Source: Acidobacteriota bacterium
GTDB taxonomy: Bacteria; Acidobacteriota; Thermoanaerobaculia; Multivoradales; JAHEKO01
Direction of reading: 5' to 3'
Assembly (NCBI GenBank): GCA_006227875.1
Contig: SBFI01000244.1
Coordinates: forward strand, 1-12,447
DNA: 12,447 nt
Positions 1-6,296 of the stretch are shown here, piece after piece; position 1 is the stretch's first letter, and every line of letters begins with the position of its first letter. The notes under the pieces are model-generated. The model made no database searches. It was not told the DNA's origin and saw only the letters and a program-made list of their open reading frames with translations. A program made the translations under genes and the position numbers.

Positions 1-11
1 TTGTGTCGCAT
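1..11 (-). CDS. rplQ: 50S ribosomal protein L17, first codons only (partial)
   Basis: Only the start of the gene is inside the window. On the minus strand an ATG at 11..9 is followed by CGA CAC AA, giving Met-Arg-His and then an incomplete codon. L17 proteins classically begin Met-Arg-His, and rplQ is the usual gene after rpoA in the alpha operon. A Shine-Dalgarno sequence GGAGAG (18..23) lies 6 bases upstream, and the spacer from the rpoA stop is 21 bases. L17 is a large-subunit protein near the exit-tunnel side of the ribosome. The call rests on synteny, the ribosome binding site and three residues, because the body of the gene lies beyond the left edge. Confidence 0.82.
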
Positions 12-32
12 GATCTTCTCTCCGAAAACTCT

Positions 33-1031
33 CTACGAGATCGCCAAGCCGCTGCTGTCGCCGAGTGGCTGCGCGGGGACGTCCATGCCCAAACGCAGAC
101 CCATGCTGCTGAGAAGCTCCTGCACCTCTTCCAGAGACTTGCGGCCAAAGTTCTTGGTCTCGAGCATCTCTTTCTCGGACCGGCGAACGAGATCGCGTAG
201 GGAGTGGATGTTTGCGTTTTTCAGGCAGTTGGCCGACCGCACGGACAGGTCCAGCTCGTCGATCGTCCTGCCCAGGATGGCATCGATACCGGAGGTCTCC
301 TCGGCCTCTACACCAACAACCTCTTCCACCATGCTCTCTTCGGATTCGATAAAGATGGTCAGGTGGTCCCGCAACAGGGTCGAGGCCATAGAAACGGCCT
401 CCTCCGGCGAGATGGTGCCGTTGGTCCAGACATCCAGAATCAGTCGTTCGTAGTCGGTCGCCCGACCGACCCGCTCCGACTCGACCTTGTAGTTCACCCG
501 CTTGATCGGACTGTGCACCGAGTCGACCGGAATCCAACCCAATCCCATGGTCTCGTCGAAGTTCTTCTCGGCGCTCACATAGCCCCGCCCCGGTGACACC
601 TCCACCTGGAGCTTGAGCTTTCCTTCCTCGTTAACCGAGGCGATGTGGACATCCGGGTCGCAAATCTCGACCTGTGGGTCGCCGGTGAAGTCCCCGGCTT
701 TCACCACTCCCGGACCGGAGACCTCGAGGCTGAGGAACTTCGGCTCTTCGGAGTGCAGGCGAATCGGAATCTCCTTGAGATTGAGAATGATGTCGGTCAT
801 ATCCTCGACGACACCCGGGATCGAGGAAAACTCGTGCAAGATCCCCTCGACCTGAACCGCCGTGATCGCCGCGCCCTCGATGGACGACAGCAGGCTGCGC
901 CGCAGGGCATTACCGATTGTGGTGGCAAACCCGCGCTCGAATGGTCGAGCGATGAACTTGCCATAGGTCGTGGACAGCGACTCGCCGTCCACTTCGATGC
1001 GCTTCGGGCGCTGAAATCCCTTCCAAAGCAT
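33..1031 (-). CDS. rpoA: DNA-directed RNA polymerase subunit alpha
   Basis: The alpha subunit dimerises to scaffold assembly of beta and beta', and its C-terminal domain contacts UP-element DNA and activators. The 332 aa protein has the N-terminal assembly domain (about 1-235, with the conserved Arg44-Arg45 in the NALRR segment), an acidic linker (about 235-248) and a C-terminal helix-hairpin domain (about 249-318). The DNA-contact residues R265, N268, C269, G296, K298, S299 and E302 fall at the same numbers as in E. coli. I chose the ATG at 1031 because GAGGAG lies 5 bases upstream. A GTG six bases earlier (1037) would overlap that Shine-Dalgarno sequence and leave no spacer. The last roughly 15 residues form a short polar tail. 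The gene follows rpsD after 45 bases and precedes rplQ, as in the classical alpha operon. Confidence 0.98.
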   Translation of the reverse strand: MLWKGFQRPKRIEVDGESLSTTYGKFIARPFERGFATTIGNALRRSLLSSIEGAAITAVQVEGILHEFSSIPGVVEDMTDIILNLKEIPIRLHSEEPKFLSLEVSGPGVVKAGDFTGDPQVEICDPDVHIASVNEEGKLKLQVEVSPGRGYVSAEKNFDETMGLGWIPVDSVHSPIKRVNYKVESERVGRATDYERLILDVWTNGTISPEEAVSMASTLLRDHLTIFIESEESMVEEVVGVEAEETSGIDAILGRTIDELDLSVRSANCLKNANIHSLRDLVRRSEKEMLETKNFGRKSLEEVQELLSSMGLRLGMDVPAQPLGDSSGLAIS

Positions 1032-1036
1032 GGTCA

Positions 1037-1042
1037 CTCCTC
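1037..1042 (-). promoter_or_regulatory. Ribosome binding site deciding the rpoA start
   Basis: The minus strand reads GAGGAG, a near-perfect anti-16S match, 5 bases before the ATG at 1031. The in-frame GTG at 1037 overlaps this motif, so it is unlikely to be the real start. Confidence 0.75.
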
Positions 1043-1056
1043 GTACTTGTATGTCA

Positions 1057-1075
1057 GCAGGCTTCGAGCCTCTGC
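1057..1075 (-). other. Small hairpin in the rpsD-rpoA spacer
   Basis: Just after the rpsD stop, the transcript can form a stem of GGCT with AGCC around a three-base loop. It is extended by GCA with TGC across a two-base bulge. An alternative is the uninterrupted five-pair stem AGGCT/AGCCT. No U-run follows, so it is not an intrinsic terminator. It may be a processing or stability element, or chance. The structure was seen by eye and no folding energy was calculated. Confidence 0.35.
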
Positions 1076-1076
1076 A

Positions 1077-1706
1077 CTAACGACTGTATAGCTCGACGAT
1101 CAACTGCTCTTCGATGGGATGCTTGATGTCGTCGCGTGTCGGCATGGCCGTCACCTTGCCGACAAAGTTCTCAGGATCCAGATCGAGCCAGTTGGGAATT
1201 CCACGCCCACGGGCAGTCTCCACGCTGGCGCGGACGAACTCGTTCTTGCGACTGCTCGGTTTGATGGAGATCTGCTGACCGGTCTTTACCTGAAACGACG
1301 GGATCGTCGTCTTCTTTCCATCGATCTCGACGTGTCCGTGGCGCACCAATTGCCGAGCCTGCGCCCGTGACGATGCAAACCCCAGACTGTAGACGGCATT
1401 GTCCAAACGCCGCTCTAGGCTGATGAGAAGGTTGTCACCCGTGACTCCCCTCTTCTTCTCGGCTTCTTTGAAGTAGTTACGAAACTGCTTCTCCAGAACG
1501 CCATATATACGCTTGACCTTCTGCTTCTCCCTCAGCTGTGGACCGTAGCCCAGGCTTCGCCGTCCACGCCGTTGGCCGTGCTGACCAGGTGGATAACCGC
1601 GTCGCTCGATCGCACACTTCTCCTTGAAGCAACGATCTCCCTTGAGGAAGAGCTTCATCCGCTCCCGGCGACAGAGCCGGCATACGGGACCTGTATAACG
1701 TGCCAC
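1077..1706 (-). CDS. rpsD: 30S ribosomal protein S4 (four-cysteine, zinc-type)
   Basis: S4 is a primary 16S rRNA-binding protein that nucleates assembly of the 30S body and helps maintain decoding accuracy. In model bacteria it also represses its own operon or gene. The 209 aa product has the usual length. An N-terminal domain carries Cys9, Cys12, Cys26 and Cys31, the zinc-binding pattern of the C+ form. It is followed by the S4 RNA-binding fold (about 98-160, around the SLERRLDNAVYSLGF segment) and a conserved C-terminus ending in ELYSR. The start is GTG, supported by AAGGAG nine bases upstream and by the family N-terminus MARYTGP. The gene is set off from rpsK by 72 bases, the largest spacer in the window. 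That leaves room for a separate translational control site, although none is proven. Confidence 0.98.
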   Translation of the reverse strand: MARYTGPVCRLCRRERMKLFLKGDRCFKEKCAIERRGYPPGQHGQRRGRRSLGYGPQLREKQKVKRIYGVLEKQFRNYFKEAEKKRGVTGDNLLISLERRLDNAVYSLGFASSRAQARQLVRHGHVEIDGKKTTIPSFQVKTGQQISIKPSSRKNEFVRASVETARGRGIPNWLDLDPENFVGKVTAMPTRDDIKHPIEEQLIVELYSR

Positions 1707-1778
1707 TTCCCAAATCTCCTTATCTGAGTCGATTCCTCGTCCTATCGATAACCATTTCTTCGATCCGCGGCTCTTGCT

Positions 1779-2177
1779 CTAGACGCGGCGCCGCTTCCGG
1801 GGTCTGCAGCCGTTGTGGGGTATCGGCGTCACGTCCCGAATCGACTTGATGGCCAGCCCCGAGGAGCCGAGTGCCCGGATGGCGGATTCTCTGCCTCCAC
1901 CCGGACCGGTAACCTGCACTTCGATACTCCTCATCCCCACGTCCCTGGCCCCGTGAGCCGCGTTCTGACCGGCTACTTGCGCCGCGAACGGCGTCCCCTT
2001 GCGGGATCCCTTGAAGCCGATGCGGCCGGCCGACGACCAGCTGACGACGTTCCCTTCGGGATCGGCGATCGTGATCAAAGTGTTGTTGAACGTCGCCTGG
2101 ATGTGGGCGATCCCGTGGGGGACGATCCGCTTCTCCTTCTTCTTGCCGCCTTTGCCGCCTGAACCTGGCTTTGCCAT
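1779..2177 (-). CDS. rpsK: 30S ribosomal protein S11
   Basis: S11 sits on the 30S platform near the E site and mRNA exit, where it pairs with S6/S18 and rRNA. The 132 aa product matches the family from about residue 17 onward (RIVPHGIAHIQATFNNT). It includes the GPGGGRESAIRAL segment and the C-terminal HNGCRPRKRRRV. The HNG at 121-123 is where E. coli S11 carries an isoaspartate. The first 16 residues are a Gly/Lys-rich tail, slightly longer than in E. coli (129 aa). The start is ATG with a G-rich ribosome binding site (GGGG, seven bases upstream). It lies 17 bases after rpsM, in the standard rpsM-rpsK-rpsD-rpoA order. Confidence 0.98.
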   Translation of the reverse strand: MAKPGSGGKGGKKKEKRIVPHGIAHIQATFNNTLITIADPEGNVVSWSSAGRIGFKGSRKGTPFAAQVAGQNAAHGARDVGMRSIEVQVTGPGGGRESAIRALGSSGLAIKSIRDVTPIPHNGCRPRKRRRV

Positions 2178-2194
2178 CTTCTATCCCCAATCTG

Positions 2195-2575
2195 CTACTT
2201 CTTGATCTGTTTCTTGCCGGCAATGGCCCCTCTTCGCGGGCCCTTGCGAGTGCGACTATTGGTGTGCGTCCGCTGTCCGCGTACCGGGAGACTCCGCCGA
2301 TGACGAACGCCGCGATAACTGCCGATCTCCATCAGCCGGCGGATATTCTGACCGACTTCCTTGCGTAGATCGCCTTCGACCCGGCCCTCGTCCTGAATGA
2401 CCTGGCGGATCCGCCGGGTCTCGTCTTCGGTGAGATCCTTGACCTTGGTCGCCTCTTCTACCTTGGACTGCTCCAAGATCTCACGCGCCCGGGACCGGCC
2501 GATGCCGTAGATGTATGTCAATCCAACCCAGACCTGTTTGTTCTGGGGAAGGTCCACTCCTGCGATTCGAGCCAT
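2195..2575 (-). CDS. rpsM: 30S ribosomal protein S13
   Basis: S13 is a 30S head protein that forms bridges B1a/B1b with the 50S subunit and contacts the P-site tRNA through its C-terminal tail. The 126 aa product has the family start MARIAGVDLP, the helix-two-turn-helix region with YIYGIGRSRA, the GSYRGVRHRRSLPVRGQRT core and a very basic tail ending KKQIKK. The ATG start is 7 bases after the rpmJ stop. The best ribosome binding site (AGGGG) lies at the very end of rpmJ, which suggests that translation of rpsM follows that of rpmJ. In the classical alpha operon rpsM is the first gene. Here it is joined directly to the preceding rpmJ without a visible promoter. Confidence 0.98.
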   Translation of the reverse strand: MARIAGVDLPQNKQVWVGLTYIYGIGRSRAREILEQSKVEEATKVKDLTEDETRRIRQVIQDEGRVEGDLRKEVGQNIRRLMEIGSYRGVRHRRSLPVRGQRTHTNSRTRKGPRRGAIAGKKQIKK

Positions 2576-2582
2576 CGTCTAT

Positions 2583-2696
2583 CTACCCCTGGCGCTGCTT
2601 GTGTTTCGGATTCTCACAGATCACCCGCACCACGCCATGTCGGCGGATGATCTTGCACTTGGGACACATTCTCTTTACAGACGCACGAACTTTCAT
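2583..2696 (-). CDS. rpmJ: 50S ribosomal protein L36 (zinc form)
   Basis: This 37-residue protein is easily missed because of its size. Its sequence starts MKVRASVKRMCPKC and ends KHKQRQG, which is diagnostic of bacterial L36. Cys11, Cys14, Cys27 and His32 form the CCCH zinc site, so this is the C+ type rather than the zinc-independent paralogue. L36 binds 23S rRNA late in assembly and stabilises domain contacts near the base of the L7/L12 stalk. The start is ATG, ten bases after the infA stop. The stop codon and ribosome binding site of the junction overlap (TAAGGG). It sits between infA and rpsM, its usual place in many bacteria. Confidence 0.97.
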   Translation of the reverse strand: MKVRASVKRMCPKCKIIRRHGVVRVICENPKHKQRQG

Positions 2697-2706
2697 ATCA
2701 CTGCCC

Positions 2707-2925
2707 TTATCTCAATCGGTAGACGATGCGGCCGCGGCTCAAGTCGTAGGGGGAAAGCTCCACCTTGACCTTGTCTCCAGGGAGTATGCGGATGAAGTGC
2801 TTACGCATCTTTCCGGAGACGTGGGCTAGGACTCGATGGCCGTTCTCCAATTCCACGCGGAACATGGCGTTTGGCAGCGGCTCGACCACTGTCGCTTCGA
2901 CTTCGATTGCTTCTTCTTTGGCCAA
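2707..2925 (-). CDS. infA: Translation initiation factor IF-1
   Basis: IF-1 binds the A site of the 30S subunit during initiation and enhances IF-2 and IF-3. The product is 72 aa, exactly the usual length, and is a single OB-fold (S1-like) domain. Family signatures are PNAMFRVELENGH, the SGKMRKHFIRILPGDKV segment and the end LSRGRIVYRLR. The start is TTG. No in-frame ATG lies nearby, the next residues (AKEE) match the family N-terminus, and GAGG sits seven bases upstream. The codon just before it is ATT, another rare initiator. The gene follows map after 14 bases. Initiation on UUG for an initiation factor is unusual and may keep its level low, but this is inference. Confidence 0.97.
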   Translation of the reverse strand: MAKEEAIEVEATVVEPLPNAMFRVELENGHRVLAHVSGKMRKHFIRILPGDKVKVELSPYDLSRGRIVYRLR

Positions 2926-2932
2926 AATCTCG

Positions 2933-2936
2933 CCTC
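2933..2936 (-). promoter_or_regulatory. Ribosome binding site supporting the TTG start of infA
   Basis: GAGG on the minus strand lies seven bases (CGAGATT) before the TTG at 2925..2923. This spacing is good for the TTG and poor for the adjoining ATT codon, which would have four bases. Confidence 0.6.
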
Positions 2937-2939
2937 GCT

Positions 2940-3683
2940 TCAGGCTTGCCCGAGAATTCTCGGTCCCGACTCGGTGACCGCGACCGAGTATTCGAAATGC
3001 GCCGACAGCGTGCCGTCGGCGGTCCTTGCCGTCCAGCCGTCCGCATCGACTTTGACACCACTTGCACCGATATTGACCATGGGCTCGATGGCCAGCACCA
3101 GACCCGGTTTGAGTCGGGGCCCGTGCCCCGCGTCACCGAAGTTCGGTACCTGCGGATCCTCGTGCAACGAGGTGCCGATGCCGTGGCCAACAAACTCACG
3201 CACCACCGAAAAGCCGTGTGTCTCGACGAAGGCCTGTACCGCATGACCGATATCGGACAGCCGGTTTCCGGGGTGCAGTTGATCCACTGCCAGGTGCAGC
3301 GAATCGCGGGTGACATCCATCAGCTTACGCGCCTCGTCACCCACTTCATTCACCGCAAAAGTGCGGGCGGCATCGCCGTAGTAGCCCTTGTAGAGGACCC
3401 CACAGTCGACTCCAACGATGTCACCCTCTTCCAGAGGCCGATCATCGGGAATGCCGTGAACGATGACATCGTTGATCGATGTGCACAGCGTCGCCGGGTA
3501 CCCACGGTAGTCCAGAAAGGCCGGTACCGCCCCGGCGTCCCGAATCGTCGCCTCCGCCCAGAGGTCCAGCTCACGGGTCGTTGCACCCGGCCGCACCCGT
3601 TCCGCGATGCCGTCGAGCACCCGGTGGACGATCCGGTTGGCCTCGTCCATCAAATCGATCTCGCCGTGGGTCTTGAGCACCAT
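2940..3683 (-). CDS. map: Methionine aminopeptidase, type I
   Basis: This enzyme removes the initiator methionine from nascent proteins with small second residues, acting at the ribosome exit. The 247 aa product is a single pita-bread-fold domain of bacterial type Ia length, without the SH3-binding-like N-terminal extension of longer forms. All five metal ligands are visible: Asp93 (VDCG), Asp104 (GDAART), His167 (GHGIG), Glu200 (AIEPM) and Glu231 (HFEYSV). The substrate-side histidines His76 (HGIP) and His174 (SLHEDP) are also present. The start is ATG with GGGAG seven bases upstream. It shares one base with the adk stop (TGATG), so the two are probably translationally coupled. Placement between adk and infA is common in bacteria. 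Confidence 0.98.
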   Translation of the reverse strand: MVLKTHGEIDLMDEANRIVHRVLDGIAERVRPGATTRELDLWAEATIRDAGAVPAFLDYRGYPATLCTSINDVIVHGIPDDRPLEEGDIVGVDCGVLYKGYYGDAARTFAVNEVGDEARKLMDVTRDSLHLAVDQLHPGNRLSDIGHAVQAFVETHGFSVVREFVGHGIGTSLHEDPQVPNFGDAGHGPRLKPGLVLAIEPMVNIGASGVKVDADGWTARTADGTLSAHFEYSVAVTESGPRILGQA

Positions 3684-4267
3684 CAGCCTGCTCCCACCAG
3701 TGCGTCACGGATGCTCTTCGAAACGTCCTCTATCGACTGATGCCCGTCGACGTCGCGCAGCAGGCCGCGCTCTCGGTAAAAGGCCACAAGCGGCTCGGTC
3801 TGCTCGTGATAGACGGCCAGACGCTGGCGAATGACATCTTCGGTGTCATCCGCTCGCTGCCGGCCCAGGACTCGGTTGACGAGCTCGCCCTCCGGCACGT
3901 CGATCTGCACAACGGCTTCCAATCGCTGGCCCGCTCCGCCCAGGATTTCCTGCAGGGTCGCGGCCTGCGCCAGGGTGCGCGGGTAGCCGTCCAGCACAAA
4001 CCCCTTCTGTGCATCGTCGGCGGCCATGCGCTCGCGGACGACATCAGCCATCGTCTCGTCGTCGACCAGCTCCCCCGCCGCCATAATCTCGTTGACCTTG
4101 AGACCGAGGGGCGAAGCGGCAGCCACCGCGTCGCGCAGCATTTGACCCGTCGAGATAGCCGGCACCCCGAGGCCCTGGGCGAGGATCTCCGCCTGGGTAC
4201 CTTTGCCGGAGCCCGGTGGTCCCAGCAGCACGATGCGCAGAGCCGAAGAGGGGCTAGCGGCGACCAC
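3683..4267 (-). CDS. adk: Adenylate kinase, short (LID-less) form
   Basis: The enzyme converts ATP and AMP to two ADP in the cytosol and sets adenylate energy balance. The 194 aa protein shows the P-loop GPPGSGKGT (16-24, Lys22), the AMP-binding region (STGQMLRD, about 39-46) and DGYPRT at 93-98. The region where long forms carry a zinc-finger-like or hydrogen-bonded LID is reduced to GRQRADDTEDVI (135-146), so this is a short-type kinase. The start is GTG. It overlaps the 3' end of secY by 14 bases, with its ribosome binding site (GGGGAGG) inside the secY codons for the KKGRIR tail. No better downstream start exists before the P-loop. The first roughly ten residues (MVAASPSSAL) are a small extension, and the start could be questioned, but the function could not. 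Confidence 0.97.
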   Translation of the reverse strand: MVAASPSSALRIVLLGPPGSGKGTQAEILAQGLGVPAISTGQMLRDAVAAASPLGLKVNEIMAAGELVDDETMADVVRERMAADDAQKGFVLDGYPRTLAQAATLQEILGGAGQRLEAVVQIDVPEGELVNRVLGRQRADDTEDVIRQRLAVYHEQTEPLVAFYRERGLLRDVDGHQSIEDVSKSIRDALVGAG

Positions 4268-5633
4268 GGATCCTCCCCTTCTTCATAAAACCTTCATAGT
4301 TACGCATCACCAGCTGACTTTCGATCTGCTGCACAGTGTCCATGGCCACACCGACGACGATCAGCAGCGAGGTGCCGCCAAAGTAGAAGTTGATGCCCAT
4401 CCCCTGGGTAAACCAGGTTGGCAAGAAAGCGTCGATCGCCGGACCGATGCCCGGCAGCCCCTGCAGTTTCACACCCGTCAGCAGAAACTCGGGGAGGATC
4501 GACACCGCTGCCAGGTAGAGGGCTCCCACCAGGGTGAGACGGGTGAGGATCCGATCGATGTACTCTGAGGTGCGCTTGCCCGAGCGGATCCCCGGGATGA
4601 ACCCACCGTATTTGCGCAGGTTCTCCGCGGTGTCGGCCGGGTTGAAGATGATGGAGACATAGAAATAGCTGAAGAAGATGATCGCCGTCGCATAAAGCAG
4701 GTAGTAGATGGGCTGGCCCCAGGAGATGTAGTCGGAGATCGTCTGCAGCCACTGATTCTGGAACATCCCCGCGATGGTGGTCGGAATCATGACCACCGAG
4801 CTGGCGAAGATGACCGGGATCACCCCGCCGGTGTTGACCCTCAGCGGCAGATAAGTGTTCTGCCCGCCGTATATCTTGCGCCCCACCACCCGCTTGGCGT
4901 ATTGCACCGGGATACGGCGCTGAGCACGCTCCATATAGACGATAAAGGCCACCACGAAGATCATGAAGATGCACAGGAAGATCACCTTGATGATCGACAT
5001 GCTGCCGCTGGTGATGCTGGTCACCGTATCGATGATGGCGCCGGGAAGTCCGACGACGATGCCGGCGAAAATGATCAAAGAGATCCCGTTGCCCACACCA
5101 CGCTCGGTGATCTGCTCACCCAGCCACATGACAAAGGCGGTACCCGTCGTCAACGTCAACACCGTCATCAGCCGGAAGCCCCAGCCCGGATTGGCGACCA
5201 GGGGTGCTCCACCCGGTGTCGTCACCTTCTCGATCCAGATGGCGATACCGGTGGACTGGATGATCGAGATACCCATCGTCAGGTATCGGGTGTACTGGGT
5301 GATCTTGCGCCGACCGAGCTCTCCCTCCTTCGACAGCCTTTCCAGATAAGGCCAGACGACGGTCAGGAGCTGGAGAATGATGGACGCCGTGATGTAGGGC
5401 ATGATGCCCAGCGCAAATACGGCAACCCGCTCCAAGCTCCCGCCGGTGAAGGTGTTTACAAAGCCGAGGAGCGTACCCTTCATCGACTCCATAAACTCCA
5501 CCAGGGCCTGAGGATCGATACCCGGCGTCGGAATGTTGCACCCCACTCGGTAGACCGTCAGCAGGGCGAAAGTAAAGAACAATCGCTTCCGCAGCTCGGG
5601 AATGGCGAAGATATTGCGAAAACTATCGATCAC
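4254..5633 (-). CDS. secY: Preprotein translocase subunit SecY
   Basis: SecY is the channel of the SecYEG translocon in the inner membrane, exporting or inserting proteins together with SecA or the ribosome. The 459 aa sequence has ten expected membrane segments, roughly at 18-33, 73-93, 116-135, 154-173, 184-204, 213-234, 270-290, 309-330, 365-385 and 415-433. The plug region follows about residue 55. Family signatures include NIPTPGID after helix 1, ERGVGNGISLIIFAGI before and in helix 5, and NPADTAENLRKYGGFIPGIR in the helix 8/9 cytosolic loop. The cytosolic tail ends MRNYEGFMKKGRIRGRR. The start is GTG and overlaps the rplO stop by four bases (GTGA). Upstream is GAGG at about ten bases. 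The position after rplO and before adk is the classical one. Confidence 0.98.
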   Translation of the reverse strand: MIDSFRNIFAIPELRKRLFFTFALLTVYRVGCNIPTPGIDPQALVEFMESMKGTLLGFVNTFTGGSLERVAVFALGIMPYITASIILQLLTVVWPYLERLSKEGELGRRKITQYTRYLTMGISIIQSTGIAIWIEKVTTPGGAPLVANPGWGFRLMTVLTLTTGTAFVMWLGEQITERGVGNGISLIIFAGIVVGLPGAIIDTVTSITSGSMSIIKVIFLCIFMIFVVAFIVYMERAQRRIPVQYAKRVVGRKIYGGQNTYLPLRVNTGGVIPVIFASSVVMIPTTIAGMFQNQWLQTISDYISWGQPIYYLLYATAIIFFSYFYVSIIFNPADTAENLRKYGGFIPGIRSGKRTSEYIDRILTRLTLVGALYLAAVSILPEFLLTGVKLQGLPGIGPAIDAFLPTWFTQGMGINFYFGGTSLLIVVGVAMDTVQQIESQLVMRNYEGFMKKGRIRGRR

Positions 5634-6067
5634 GTGTCGATTACCTCGCAGGTACCGCCCGCCGCCTCGATCTTGGCTCGGGCCGACTTACTGAACCTGT
5701 GCGCCTGAACCTTCAGCTTCTTGGTCAGCTCGCCATCACCCAGAATCTTGATCGGCCTTCCGGCTCGAGCCCAACCCATCTCGACCAGGACCTCGGGTGT
5801 AACCTCCCCTTTGAGATCCGCCAGAGCCGCCACGTTGACGACCTCGAACTCGCGTCGAAAGATGTTCGTAAAGCCGCGCTTTGGCACCCTTCTGACAAGC
5901 GGCATCTGACCACCCTCGAAGCCCAGCCTGCGGCTGAAGCCGGAACGGGAACGCTGACCCTTGTGGCCTCTACCCGCAGTCTTACCGGTGCCGGAGCCGG
6001 GTCCGCGCCCGATGCGCTTCTTGTCGCGCTTGCTGCCCTTGGCCGGTGAAAGATCGTGCAGCTTCAT
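5630..6067 (-). CDS. rplO: 50S ribosomal protein L15
   Basis: L15 is a late-assembly 50S protein whose long N-terminal extension threads into 23S rRNA. The 145 aa product begins MKLHDLSPAKGS. It has the Gly/Arg-rich extension (GRGPGSGTGKTAGRGHKGQ), the GFEGGQMPLVRRVPKRGF motif and a C-terminal globular domain with the KILGDGELTKKL region. Length is typical. The ATG start overlaps the rpmD stop by four bases (ATGA), with GAGGAG five bases upstream inside rpmD. It in turn overlaps secY by four bases. These two ATGA/GTGA junctions point to coupled translation of rpmD, rplO and secY. Confidence 0.98.
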   Translation of the reverse strand: MKLHDLSPAKGSKRDKKRIGRGPGSGTGKTAGRGHKGQRSRSGFSRRLGFEGGQMPLVRRVPKRGFTNIFRREFEVVNVAALADLKGEVTPEVLVEMGWARAGRPIKILGDGELTKKLKVQAHRFSKSARAKIEAAGGTCEVIDT

Positions 6068-6267
6068 TTCGTCTCCTCGACCACTTCCACCAGATGTGGG
6101 ATCTTGGCCACCATTCCGCGAACCGCCGGCGTGTCTTCTCGCTCGACTTCGTGTCGGATGCGCCGCAGCCCGAGGCTGCCGAGCACAGCCCGCTGCGAGC
6201 GCGGTCGGCCGATGGCGCTACGCACCTGTCTTACCCTGATGGTCTTTTTTGCTGCCTTTGCTGGCAT
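6064..6267 (-). CDS. rpmD: 50S ribosomal protein L30
   Basis: L30 is a small 50S protein with a ferredoxin-like fold. The 67 aa product carries the family core VRSAIGRPRSQRAVLGSLGLRRIRH and the VEREDTPAVRGMVAKIPHLV segment. It is a little longer than the usual 58-60 residues because of a Lys/Ala-rich N-terminus (MPAKAAKK) and a short acidic C-terminus. The start is ATG with GGGAG six bases upstream. The 29-base spacer after rpsE is among the largest in the spc part. Confidence 0.97.
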   Translation of the reverse strand: MPAKAAKKTIRVRQVRSAIGRPRSQRAVLGSLGLRRIRHEVEREDTPAVRGMVAKIPHLVEVVEETK

Positions 6268-6296
6268 GTTCTGCTCCCGACGGCTCCTGTCCTATC

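Noticed and set aside
1729..1748. Possible hairpin TCGAT/ATCGA in the rpsK-rpsD spacer.
   Set aside because: Only five pairs, A/T-containing, with a ten-base loop; too weak to report as a structure without covariation.
1720..2223. A same-strand 167-codon frame overlapping rpsK in another frame.
   Set aside because: Low-complexity Arg-rich translation that overlaps all of S11. Only its last 11 codons lie in the spacer, and those are discussed as a separate finding.
2871..3740. A 289-codon open frame on the plus strand opposite map and infA.
   Set aside because: The minus strand encodes an intact methionine aminopeptidase with all metal ligands. The plus-strand translation shows no family resemblance and is an antisense shadow expected in G+C-rich coding DNA.
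4902..5708. A 268-codon plus-strand open frame opposite secY.
   Set aside because: Its translation is rich in His, Asp and Arg and resembles no family. SecY on the other strand is complete and conserved.
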